From Dimorphilus gyrociliatus (lineage: Eukaryota > Annelida > Polychaeta > Dinophilidae), in NCBI GenBank assembly GCA_904063045.1, contig CAJFCJ010000005.1, positions 482,685-546,684 on the forward strand: a DNA stretch of 64,000 bases, written 5' to 3'. Positions 13,101 to 23,891 of the stretch are shown here, in pieces. The position numbers were made by a program, and so were the translations under genes. The notes below the pieces were generated by a model. It made no database searches, was not told the DNA's origin, and saw only the letters and a program-made list of their open reading frames with translations. Within the stretch, counting starts at the first letter, position 1. Every line of letters begins with the position of its first letter.

Positions 13101-15033
13101 CCAATCTTATTGTTTGAAATATCCAAATAGTGCAGATCTGGTAGAAAGAATAAAAGCCTGGCTAAGAGAGGCACATCTTCATTTATGATACTGCAAGTAG
13201 ACAAATTTATATCATTAATGGCAAATTCAGAGAAACATAGCGTTTTCTTTAGTGACTCCAATACTTGCTTGATTCCGTAACCTATTAGTTATAGAAGATA
13301 ATTTAAATAGCAAATACATTTTCTATAGCCTTTAATCACTTACCTCTAAGGTTATTATGCGCCAAACTTAGCTTCTTTATAGGTGTGGAACTTTCCACAA
13401 TACGGCTAATCTCTAAAATTTCGTTATAACCCAACTTACAGTTTGTAAAGGAAATCGTTTTCAATTTCAAAGTGATTTTTTCAACAGATGATTCAAGTTT
13501 AATCGGTATATCACCAATCACCAAAGTATTTAATTTACAATTTTTAACTGCTGCTAATAGTTCATTCAACAATGTTGATTCACTCTGGCCTCCACGTATT
13601 TTCAATACTTTTAAATTTGGAAGAGATTTTACTTTCGAAAGTAATTCCTTCATTGAGAAATTAACATTTTCAAATTCAATTTTAGTGATAATATCTTCTT
13701 TTGATAATGAAACATGAAGAGCGAAATTCGATAGAGAATAATTTTTCAGACTACGCTCTTCGATATTTAACGGTATTTTATCTGGGATATTTTCATCTAC
13801 ATAGTCAAGATATTTTGGTTCTCTAAGACACATGTTAATTAATCTTTCTTCATCCTTCTTCTGTATAAAGTTTAAGACACTTTTTATTCGATTTGCCTTT
13901 ACCTGGGTTCTTAACAAGTCATTTGTTCTAGCATCTTTAGCTTGACGTAGGCAATAGTTTGCGGCAAAATATTCTTCAAACTTTGCATGACAGAATCCCC
14001 ATGTAACGCTTTCACTATTTTCAAATATTTTATCCATAAGATGGGGAAATTTATTTTCCGTTGGACTTGTTACATACATCTTATTATTGAATATACTACA
14101 ATATGCAATCTCTTGCAATTGTCTCTCAGATATATCAGTAATAATATGATCGTCTTTTAAAAGTTTAACAATTTCATAAAAGAGATCATACTCTATTTCA
14201 ATCTGACTAATATCTCTATTATTCTGATAAAGAATTACGAAAAGCTGCGCTATTAAAGGTGTTAAATAGGCGATATTACGAAATTCTCTACTCCTAGTTA
14301 CTTCCATAAATAATTTCATGCCAGCGCTCTCATTCAAGATCATGCATCTAAGTTGGTTTGGTTTTTTTTGCTCATGTTTAAGAAATTTATTAAAATATTC
14401 TTCCAAGTGGGACCAATGAAAGCCGATAATTTCATATATTGAAGGGCAATTTTCTCCCGCTTCTTCTCTGGACCATACCACCAACTTATTTTCAGCGTAT
14501 TGATTCGTAACCAATGGTTTAATCGTGCTGTTATGTAATAGTATATTTTCTTCTGAATCATCGACGAATAGAATAATCTTTCTTCTACCTTCGTTATTTA
14601 AAAGTTTCGCCAGATCACTGCTTTGTACTCTAGAATCTTGGTAAAAGTTTTGTTCTATTATACAAGCTTCTATTTGATCTGTTTGTCTCCTGACCTTTTT
14701 CACAACCAATTTTAAAGGTAAAAAATCTTTTGAAAGATTCTCATCACAACACCAATAATTTAATAACTTGTCCAAATGAAAACTTTTTCCAACTCCTCCT
14801 CTACCAATAATACGACATGTTTGAAATTCAGCCTCTCGAAAACGTTCCCAAAAATATCTTCCATCATTACAGACATGTTCTGTATTTTCACCTTTTTCTC
14901 TAATGACTACAGGAGTGCTTAACTCTTTTAGCGAACAGCGTTTACTTTCCTTGACGTAGGATAACTTTCTCAGACTTTTTAATCGGTCTAAATGAAATTG
15001 TTTATACTCTTCGACTACTTCGTCCTCGTTCAT
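10193..15033 (-). CDS. NLR-like NACHT-LRR protein C (1,592 aa, two exons)
   Basis: Third NLR-like gene, convergent with B. Exons 15033-13344 and 13281-10193, with a 62-bp phase-1 intron (AGAG/GTAAGT ... ATAG) at the same junction as in A and B. P-loop GRGGVGKS at residues 77-84, Walker B IILFVDD at about 153-159, the family motif IIEQNF near 125-130, and a typical NACHT-distal FCHAKFEEYFAANY segment. This is the most canonical NACHT of the three. Exon 2 is a ~1,030-residue run of RI-type leucine-rich repeats. The protein begins with about 75 charged residues and no recognised effector domain. A cytoplasmic sensor or scaffold role is inferred; the family assignment is strong. Confidence 0.9.
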
Positions 15034-16695
15034 AATCGTTCCTTGTATTAGCAGCGAATGAACAAGGCACGATTTCTTCTCTATATTTAGAGAAGTGCAG
15101 CTCCTTGGTTTCGTTTTATATGGTTAATAAAGAGTATAATGGAAATGAATAATAAATAACAAGGTCAAATTTTTACCTATCTATAGAATCAAAACTTTTG
15201 AACGAATAACCGTTAACTTGAACAAAACGGAAGAAAAATTCTATAATAATCTATACTGTAATGAATACAGTTCATTATAAAGAGTTTTGCTGTTTATTCA
15301 TTTAACCACACTGGTAAGATTTCGCATTTAAAATGGCAGCATACAGTCACTGCTGGCGGGTGTAACATGTGTGGAAAAAAAAAGACCCCGATAGATGGCG
15401 CAATTTTCTAAATAAAATAAATATATTATCTATTCATTTATTCATTCATTCATTCATTTGTCCAGTCCAATAAAATATGAGAAACGATAGTCGTCATCAT
15501 TGTTAGTTTAATTTCGATATACAGATAATTAAACAAGGGTAATCTTATAGAAATGTATAAGACTTTGAAATTCCTTATCTGTATATTACTTATAGTCCGT
15601 TCAATAAGAGGTATATTACTAATGAATATAGTAAAGTATTATCAAATTTTGTAATAATCTAACAGATGTCAAAAAGTTAAGGGAAACGGAAAGGAACGAT
15701 CAAAGGCATTTTGAATTCTTAATCGACGGTAAAGTATACTTGTAATCATTTTCAGAAACGATAATAAAGTCTATATATGTTCAAGCTATTGAAAAGAAAT
15801 GCGAAGAATTTCGAAATCTCTTCCAATTTTCATGCTCAATTCTTCCAATCGATGCAGAAAGTAGAAGGAAAAAATGCTTCACATTTGAACTAAGTATATT
15901 CAATTCAATATGAATTTTTTTTATTAATATTTCAATACAAATTCAAAACAGAAATTAAATTCAAAAAGTCACTTCGAAGAAATTTTTGGTTCTATTTACA
16001 AAATATTAAAAAGTTGAAATCATATAGGAATTTTTCAACAATTCAAACAATTCAAAAAAGGCATCAGTATTGTTTAGAAGAGTTATATAAACTTGTTGGT
16101 GTAAATCAAGATGTAACTGAGAAAGGAAGAAAGTATTTTCTATTCATTAAAGTAATATTATTGATATTATTCTCGTTCTATTAAGAATTTTAATTGAAAA
16201 GACAAATATTCAAGTAATTGAATAAGTTCTTGTCATTTGGAATAGTCTTCTATTGCTTTATTCTTTAACGAAATAAATAATTGAACTAAGCATTGAATAA
16301 TCAGTTGTAAGATTGTTTATTTATAAAATATTAACGAATTATATAAGCCTTCAACTAATTAATACTCTGGAGATTTGTTGATTTATAACTATTTTTGAAT
16401 CATCGATAAGTCTTCCCTCAGGGAGAGTGTAGAGTCTATTCCGGAAGTACACGTGAATAGGATAAATAGGTACAATTATCGCCTCTCTTTTATACTCGAA
16501 TAAAATGTTACAAAATTTGTTCAAATAGGCTTAATTTTGGAAAAAAGAATCTATTCATCCATATGAAAAATGATTGAATACCTTGTTTGTTTGAATATGA
16601 AATAAATTGCCTCAGGGTAAATGGTGATTCGTACATTTTTCAGCTTCAACTCCACTTGATCTCTTTGTCATTTACACTTCCAGCGTCGAATTGAT
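15034..16695. other. Intergenic, no gene seen; ATTC microsatellite
   Basis: AT-rich DNA without a convincing reading frame. It contains an (ATTC)n-like tract at about 15430-15460. The last ~100 bp should hold the promoter of the three-finger protein gene. Confidence 0.5.
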
Positions 16696-17551
16696 ATGAT
16701 GTTCGCAAAAGGGATTATCTATCTTTTAATTCTTATTCAAGTTGATTCTAGCAAAGGTAAATAGAATAGTAGTATTTGAATAATATAAATTGTCTTAAAG
16801 GTTTAGAATGCTGGGAATGTACGGAATGTAATGATCCTATGAAAGTGGTGAAAATTTCTTGCCCAAATGATAATTATAGATGTATAACGCAGATAAACGG
16901 TTCGGTTAAGATTAACTATTAAGACAAAAGTAACGCCAATTTATATATATTATCTTTTCATATAGATAATATTACCGAAAAGTATTGCCAATTGAAAAAC
17001 ATGAATGGTAATATCTTTGAGAATAATTGCATTATTAGAGGGAATAAGATATCTTGTACCTGTTCAAGTGATTATTGTAATGAAGAGGATCTGTCTAATG
17101 AACTTATACCCAGAAAAAACAGTTGATATTCTTAATTAATTAATATTTATAAAGATTCTTCTTATTCTTAACTTATTACAAGTTCGATTTTTTATTAGAA
17201 GTTACTTGCTGGAAATGTAATTCTATAGAGAATAAATGGTGTGGAACTGTAGTAAGTCTACCAGAAGGCGATTCAAATGAATTTAAATGCGAAGTCGAGA
17301 TTAATTACGGCTCTTGCACTCTTCAGAGCGCTCAATATGGTTTGTACTACAAACGCTTGTCTTAAACGTGTCTTAATATATTTTATACATTACCTACAGG
17401 CTTAGTTTACCGAAGGGATTGTAGTAAACTTGGACGTTTAAAATATTCGGCTTGTAAAAGCTTTGACGAAGATGAATTTTGCTATTGTTCAGACAATTAT
17501 TGTAACCGGAATAATACTTTTGACAGAGTATTTACGGTATTTCAACTGTAA
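16696..17551 (+). CDS. Secreted two-domain Ly6/three-finger protein (201 aa)
   Basis: Probable extracellular ligand or modulator of the Ly6/uPAR (three-finger) fold. Exons 16696-16756, 16801-16899, 16966-17121, 17202-17339, 17400-17551; all introns are phase 1 and 44-80 bp. Exon 1 gives a signal peptide (MMFAKGIIYLLILIQV). Each domain opens with a C-W-x-C core (CWECTEC; CWKCNS) and closes with the family's C-x-C-x5-C-N signature (CTCSSDYCNEE; CYCSDNYCNR). The weakest junction is exon 3/4 (donor at 17122, just before an in-frame TGA). If unused, the first domain would end there and the second would lack a signal peptide. No convincing GPI signal at the C-terminus. The target is unknown. Confidence 0.72.
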
Positions 17552-17944
17552 TTAGAAAATCATATTTCCATTGTACGGAAGTTTGCCTATTACGTTAGCG
17601 TAATTTTATGTATTTATAGTAAGGTTATAGTAATAATACTGATACTTTTCATTAATAAATTTTAGTAAATATACGCTCCCAAAACCTTTATTAAATTGTT
17701 TCGAATATCGATAAGTGTTCTGATAAAAATTCACAACTTTTCCTCTCTTTCTAGAGGATTTTACTTGAACTCGATTAGTTTAAAGAGTCTTCAATATCAG
17801 TCCTATTATAAGCTGAAATTATTCAAGTTTCATTTTTCTTAATCTTGAACTTTGCCCTCCTGTGGACGCTTCCAAGCTGAACAAGTGAAAGCTAACTTTG
17901 GACAATTAGAAAGTGAATTATAACTTTATGATTAGTATAGCAAA

Positions 17945-18017
17945 GGCCTTGTGGCGCAATGGATAACGCGTCTGACTACGGATCAGAAGATTCCAGGTTC
18001 GAATCCTGGCAAGGTCG
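17945..18017 (+). tRNA. tRNA-Arg (ACG)
   Basis: A 73-nt cloverleaf. Acceptor stem GGCCTTG pairs with CAAGGTC (one G-U); anticodon loop CTACGGA gives anticodon ACG; T loop TTCGAAT; discriminator G. A TTTTTT terminator follows within 4 nt. Intronless. Confidence 0.96.
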
Positions 18018-18139
18018 GATTTTTTGATTTGACAAGAATATCTAATATATATAACGTAATTAAATGAAATTTCGACTTTTTTTAAACATTTTAACATTTA
18101 ACAGAGTTAGCAAGGTCTAACATCCAATACACCTCATAC

Positions 18140-18290
18140 ACAACAAACTTCAAAGGTGCACCTAGCACATAACAGCAAGGTCAACCTCCCACAAATCTTC
18201 AAACACATTAGAGTAAAAACCTCAGACCAATCTCACCTATAGGGAAACCTCAAAAGTGCACCTAACATAGAACAGCAAGGTCAATCCTGC
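18140..18290 (+). repeat. Imperfect direct repeat upstream of retroelement relic
   Basis: A ~38-bp unit at about 18149-18187 recurs at about 18250-18288; both copies share the core GTGCACCTA and end in CAGCAAGGTCAA. The pair lies just before the retroelement-like reading frame and may be part of that element's terminal structure. Confidence 0.5.
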
Positions 18291-18292
18291 AA

Positions 18293-19230
18293 TAGTACTC
18301 AGAATGGAACATACTACTCAACAAAACACATGTAAGGAACAGACACACTCAGTTGAAATTACAATTCATTAGCGCAACAACTGAAGGATTACTAAGAATG
18401 CCTGTATACAAATGTTCTGATGTGAAGTGCAAGACTTGCAAAAACATTCTTGCAATTGACTCATGGAGGTCTCCTGATGGACGGATAATGTTAAATATTG
18501 AGGAAGTACTTTCCTGTAATACAAGTAAAATTATTTTCCTGGCTACCTGTGACAAGTGTGGAATGTCAGTTACCACCAACACTAGCGTAAACTTGGGACA
18601 TAAATGGAGAATTTGGACCTCTAAGGTCTCACAAGCCAAACCAAACGGACTGAGTAATGTGATCTCCATATGAAAAAGTGTGGTCCTCAACACATGAAGA
18701 TGATACCATTCATGACTTATGAGAAAGTCAGGGAGGCCAACAAAATTATTAAAATGTTCAATGGCATTGTTGGAGGTGATTACAAGACCTTAAGAAATTT
18801 TCTACGCACAAATAAAGATATCAAAATGGAAATGAGGGAGAGAAAAACTACACTGAGAGAAGTTGAGGTGAGTTTAAACAACATAAAATTTAACCTCACA
18901 GAAGACATAAGGGTTAACCTTCCTCCTCAATTTGATGGAGGCATTGATTACTCCATCTTAACTAAAAACTGTTCGAAATGGGTTGTCATGGAAGAAAAAT
19001 TGGTCAATGACATGAGAGAAGAAATTGCTAGACAGCAAAATGAAATTGCCAACTTAAGAAATGAACTCAATGAAATAAAGAAGGAAACAAGTAACCTCAA
19101 GTTAATTAGTGAGGTAGAAAAGGAAGAAATCAAACAACTTAGAAACAACCCTACCTCAGATATGGGGGTTAGTGTTTGGAAAGTCAATAAAGCAGGCATT
19201 CTCATTTTTGAACCAGACCTACAAAAGTAG
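18293..19230 (+). pseudogene. Decayed retroelement (Penelope-like GIY-YIG C-terminal region)
   Basis: Two overlapping frames. Frame 1 (about 18293-18673) contains CSDVKCKTCKNI, then CNTSKIIFLATCDKCG, the spacing found before and into the GIY-YIG endonuclease region of Penelope-like retroelements. The expected Y-(I/V)-G-x-T core is not intact (MSVTTNTS). Frame 2 (18670-19230) starts at an overlapping ATGA and continues the same domain (HMKKCG...), so a frameshift separates the halves. It then runs into a ~90-residue coiled coil (residues ~120-165, EEIARQQNEIANLRNELNE...). No reverse transcriptase is present, so this is a fragment. It sits between tRNA-Arg and tRNA-Phe. Family identification is by motif spacing only. 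Alternatively the overlapping frames could be a genuine two-ORF arrangement. Confidence 0.5.
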
Positions 19231-19397
19231 ATTCTCAACTGAATTCCTTTCTCTTTTAAGGTTTTCTAACTGTATTTGTTGCACAAAAAAATTTTGTCTA
19301 TAAAATCTAACTTAGTTACTTCGGACAAATGAAACGATTTCATAAATTGTCCGTCATTTGAATGAGTGTTTTTTAACAATACAGTTTAAATGTAAGA

Positions 19398-19470
19398 GCC
19401 GGAATAGCTCAGTTGGGAGAGCGTTAGACTGAAGATCTAAAGGTCCCTGGTTCAATCCCGGGTTCCGGCA
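19398..19470 (+). tRNA. tRNA-Phe (GAA), copy 1
   Basis: A 73-nt cloverleaf. Acceptor GCCGGAA/TTCCGGC, anticodon loop CTGAAGA (GAA), T loop TTCAATC, discriminator A, followed by a T-run. First of four tandem copies. Confidence 0.97.
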
Positions 19471-19760
19471 GATGGTTATTTTTTTTAGGTCTATATATCA
19501 TCAACATTTCGTATAACAGTTATTAAAGATAAAGCAAAAATGAATGATAAACTCTTATCTTTTGACATTTTCAATGAAATGGGAAAAATTAAACTCGTTA
19601 ACTACTCGTATTATCTGCCAATTAACTTATTAGACTATTAAATTTCCTTTCTCTTTCCAAGATAAATAGAGAGTTTCTTATATTCTTCATCATCTCAATT
19701 AGGCCTAAACTAAAATATTTTTTATAGGGAAGTTTGAATATAAGTACTCAGTTATTGTCG

Positions 19761-19833
19761 GCCGGAATAGCTCAGTTGGGAGAGCGTTAGACTGAAGATC
19801 TAAAGGTCCCTGGTTCAATCCCGGGTTCCGGCA
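19761..19833 (+). tRNA. tRNA-Phe (GAA), copy 2
   Basis: Identical over 73 nt to the copy at 19398, with a TTTTTTTT terminator 8 nt downstream. The ~65 bp upstream resemble those upstream of the fourth tandem copy, indicating segmental duplication. Confidence 0.97.
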
Positions 19834-20685
19834 GTGGATCACTTTTTTTTTTACATTACTCCTATTAGTTTCCGAGTCAGTCTTCACAAGTAAAATGGTT
19901 ACAATTTACCATCTAACAATTTTTGATCTTAGCCACTTAGTCATTTTGTTACAGTTACCGTTTTATGCAGATCAACTATTGTAAACGAGATATCTGATTA
20001 ACTACTTTTAGACGCCCTAATATAAATACTTATTGGGGTAATTCTTGTGATATTAAATGAAATGAAAGGTTACGCATTCAACTGCTTACACTTTTAAATT
20101 GATTGTAAAAAGAGCACAGATAGTATACTGTATACAGAAAACTTCAATAGTGTTAAAAATACACTGTTCAAACGGCAGATGTATAATGTAAATGAAACGC
20201 AAATAAGCAAAAGTTTATTTCTATCTTATTCTTTAGAGAAAAGATCATTCAAGTATCTTGTGAACAGAGGTACCATGCAAATCTAGTTCAAAGTATTAAA
20301 TAGTCATTTCTCTTATCATCAACAACTGAATACAAATAGTTCGGAGATGCTCTAACTGATAAAGATAATCTAGAATTTGTAATTAACCTTGAGAATAGAT
20401 CATTGCATAAATTAACTGTTACAATTATTAATACTTTAATGATATACGATATTGTAACAGATCTACAAATCAATGTATATTTTAATTCTTTAATGAAAAT
20501 CATGGAAATTTATGGGTTAAATTATAGATCAATTTACTTCTTGAATATTATTATTAAGACAAGATAGTCTAAAAACTTCAAAAGTTAAGATTTCATAATT
20601 TACGAATCAACAGAAAGTTGAACTTTGTCAAAAAATAAATTCAGATTTTATAAAAATTCAATAAATAACCCTTCAAGTATCATCG

Positions 20686-20758
20686 GCCGGAATAGCTCAG
20701 TTGGGAGAGCGTTAGACTGAAGATCTAAAGGTCCCTGGTTCAATCCCGGGTTCCGGCA
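20686..20758 (+). tRNA. tRNA-Phe (GAA), copy 3
   Basis: Same 73-nt sequence as the previous copies, preceded by ATCG and followed by GTGGATCA and a T-run. Confidence 0.97.
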
Positions 20759-20976
20759 GTGGATCATTTTTTTTTCCTTTCGTATACAAAAGTAAGCAAG
20801 TTCTTCTATTAGAATGATTTCTCTCTCACATAGATCAACAATAGTATAAACAGAGTTACAATTTTTTTATAGTTGTTGTAATTTTGTATCCTTCCTTTTT
20901 GCCTTTAAATTTAGGCCTAAATATTGAAATATTTTGTCTAGGGAAGTTTGGATACACTTGTATTCAGTTATTATCG

Positions 20977-21049
20977 GCCGGAATAGCTCAGTTGGGAGAG
21001 CGTTAGACTGAAGATCTAAAGGTCCCTGGTTCGATCCCGGGTTCCGGCA
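20977..21049 (+). tRNA. tRNA-Phe (GAA), copy 4
   Basis: Same as the other tandem copies except TTCGATC for TTCAATC in the T loop. Flanks match copies 2 and 3 (upstream TATCG, downstream GTGGATCA). Confidence 0.97.
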
Positions 21050-21944
21050 GTGGATCATAAGTTTTTCTTTTTAGACATTGGACTTTGTCTTGCATTTTTG
21101 TTTAATACGCTATATGGTCCAGTTGCGTTTTTGAAAGTAAAACATAGATAACCCAACTGTAACAGCTGCATGGAAGGGTGATAACCGGACAAATTACAAA
21201 GGGAATATCTACAGTATCATACGGTAATCCCTTTCGTTGATAAGGAGAAGAGCCTCCTTAAAGTCGTACTCCGTTCTCTCTTTTGAGTCGACAGATGGCG
21301 CTGCAGTTGATGGAAAGAAGATTAGTTCCCGTTATTTTTAGTATGATTATTAGAATAAAGTTGACAATATAATAATAAAAAAAGTGTAAAGCATAAAATT
21401 TGTATCATAAAAAAGAAGACTTAAAAGAATTAAAAGCGAAAATAGATTGAACGTGTTGAAAGAAGAATTGAACAATTCATTGTAAAATATATAGTATTAT
21501 ATACAAATACATAGTTATATATGATAACTGACTATTCAATTTGCTCTGAATAAATGACTGGAATTGAAAAAGAGAAAAGGAAAAAGGTAAATTACTATTT
21601 TTCTATATTGTTATAAGTTATAAATGCTTGAAAATAATGATATACAATTATTGACCGAATAAAAAGCTTCAAAAAAATCGATATATTTTTCCTTTAGTTG
21701 CTCAGCAGTTATTCTGTTTGTATTTATCTGAACGGAAATATGTTGAAATAAAAAGAAGAGGAAAAGATAGCAAACTTTATGACAATAACTGTGATAAGTT
21801 CAACAAACTTTTGAATTATATTCTTATTAATTTATTGAAATATTTAAGAATATTTTTAAGCCTATACTCAAATAGTTGGATATACACTGTCGATAAACGT
21901 ATAGAAGAAAGTATTGTTCGCAAAAGAAAACTTGAATAAGAATT
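21050..21944 (+). other. Intergenic; 5' region of the 21945 gene
   Basis: No tRNA or convincing protein gene was seen. A 73-codon frame (21718-21939) runs up to the next gene but has no recognisable features and may be 5' UTR. Confidence 0.4.
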
Positions 21945-22904
21945 ATGGATGATGACAACGATGGTAGATCTTCTGAACAGTTTGATAATGATACAACATC
22001 GGGTAGACATTCGTTATGGAGTCAATTTGAAAATCACGTTAAATCTGTAAATGGTGATTCTTCTCATCTACTTGATATTAAAGTTAAATTGAATTTACAA
22101 AAGCCAAGTAAGGATTTTTTACTAGTTCAAAAGGAGCTAAAAGATGAGAGAAATAATCAAGATAATAAATCTGATAAGAATGGTGTTTGTTTTAAATCAC
22201 CCTGTTTTAGAGGTCTGTATTCAATTCATTCCTTATTACTTTTCATTAATAAGAAAACTACAATAAAATTATTGTTACATTAGTTCAATTCGTTCTTGAC
22301 TCTTTTGAATGTTTTGTCATTAAATCAACTTTCTTTTAGTTACATTTTCAAGGATTTTGTCAATGATATTCTCTCTTTTTTCTTCTTCTTTATCTACGAT
22401 CTAGTTATTCATAGAAAACCTACTGAAAGAAATCTAAAAGTTCCTACGAAACAAGCTTCAGAAGATGTTAAAAAGGCTGCGAAGCGAGGTTGGCATAAAA
22501 TAAAACGAAATGTGGAAGACGTTAAAGCTGATAGGAAAGCTGCGAAATCTGAACAGAATTGGGATGTGTTGAAGCATTGTCTAGACGATATGGCCGCTAA
22601 TGAAGATGCAGTTAAACAAAGACTTTATAATCGTTATTTAAATGATCCGTACAAATGGAGAGAAAACTTGAGCCATTATCCGTCACATGTTAAAATTCGG
22701 GTTGAACAGGAGAGACGAGCGCGCGAAAGGGCCGAAAGAACTATTAGTGCCTCTCCAAGAATTAAAAAAATATTTTCGGGAGGAAACTCTCAAAGTGCTC
22801 ATTCATCAAGACCAACTACGTCAATATCAAAGATTAGACCCAAAAGTACACCTAACATTGAATTCAGTACTCGTCGCACTTACTTGAAGAATGCTTGGAA
22901 ATAA
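21945..22904 (+). CDS. Hypothetical basic protein (255 aa, two exons)
   Basis: Not recognised. Model: exons 21945-22212 and 22405-22904, phase-1 intron of 192 bp (AGAG/GTCTGT ... CTAG). The N-terminal ~90 residues are acidic and polar (MDDDNDGRSSEQ...). The middle is a Lys/Arg/Ala/Glu-rich, probably helical stretch. A conserved-looking YLNDPYKWRENLSHYP segment sits near residue 155. The C-terminus is Ser/Pro/Arg-rich with several R-x-x-S sites. No signal peptide or membrane segment. This suggests an intracellular, perhaps cytoskeletal or regulated protein, but no function can be assigned. A different exon 1 end is possible. Confidence 0.55.
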
Positions 22905-23891
22905 AACAGTTCAATCAAAGCTTCACTGTATAACAAGTATCGAAAACTAAGAAAGGATATATAGGCTTACAGGTGACAAACAGCTCACATAAAGTCGAAT
23001 AGTTGATGTATATATATATATATATATTTGCTGTTCATTTAATAATCAATATACATTTGAATAATTGAAGAATTTTTCTTTTTGAGCAATAGTCATGCAT
23101 ATTGATAAGTTAAGCGCAAAAATTTACAGTTTAATTGCTCTTTGACCACGTTATCTTAATATTTAATGAATTCTTCTTAACAAATAGATATAAAATAAAA
23201 GTGAAGAAAGAAAAATCCATAATTATCCAACTGGGAAAACAAATATCCTTAATTCTAAATAATTAATTAATACCAAATTTAAAAACTCTATTAAAATCTA
23301 TCTCTTTCTTCTTTTAGTATTAAATGGAAATATGGAGAAATATGATATGAAAATGACTATCCTAGATAGTTAAATATTACTTAGTTATACATATATAGTA
23401 CTTTTTGTTTTGTCTATATATGAGTTACTTTTGTTTTGCTAAGCTCTCTTTTAAAAAGAAGCTACATTTTCGAAATAATAAGATTGATTTATTATTGAAA
23501 ATTCATTATATTATTAATAAAATGAATCATTGTTCTAAAAGGTAATTATACAAAATAATAGTATTCTTATAGATGAGAGAGACGCTCTCTCTCTCTCTCT
23601 ATCTTTCTTTCTTTCTGTCTTAGAGATTTGAATCCTACGCAAACAGAATTTTGTAACTAGATCATTGGTAACGTGTTTTTTTTCTCTTTCTTCTACAGTT
23701 GAAACTTACATTTCATACATTTAATTGATAGAGTAACGCCATCTGATGAGAAAAACAGACAAAATGAATAAGTAAATTATTCAAGTTTGAATTAAAAGAT
23801 TTCATCAGGATTAAAAGTGAACTTTTATTGTTAAATATTTCAAATGCAGTATAAATATAGTAAAAAATCTTTGTGTTTCAAAAAAGGTAAT
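22905..23891. other. Intergenic, microsatellites only
   Basis: Contains a (TA)n run near 23008-23027 and a (CT)n tract at about 23585-23600. No gene was recognised. Confidence 0.5.

Larger units (their letters stand above)
19700..21060 (+). repeat. Duplicated tRNA-Phe flanking units
   Basis: The leader of copy 2 (about 19700-19760: AGGCCTAAA ... GGGAAGTTTG ... CAGTTATTGTCG) and that of copy 4 (about 20910-20976) are clearly homologous. Copies 2-4 also share the trailer GTGGATCA. The cluster therefore grew by tandem duplication of tRNA plus flank. The 20759-20909 and 19834-20685 spacers hold no gene. Confidence 0.7.

Noticed and set aside
21718-21939. 73-codon plus frame as a gene
   Set aside because: It has no signal, domain or splice support; more likely 5' flank of the 21945 gene.
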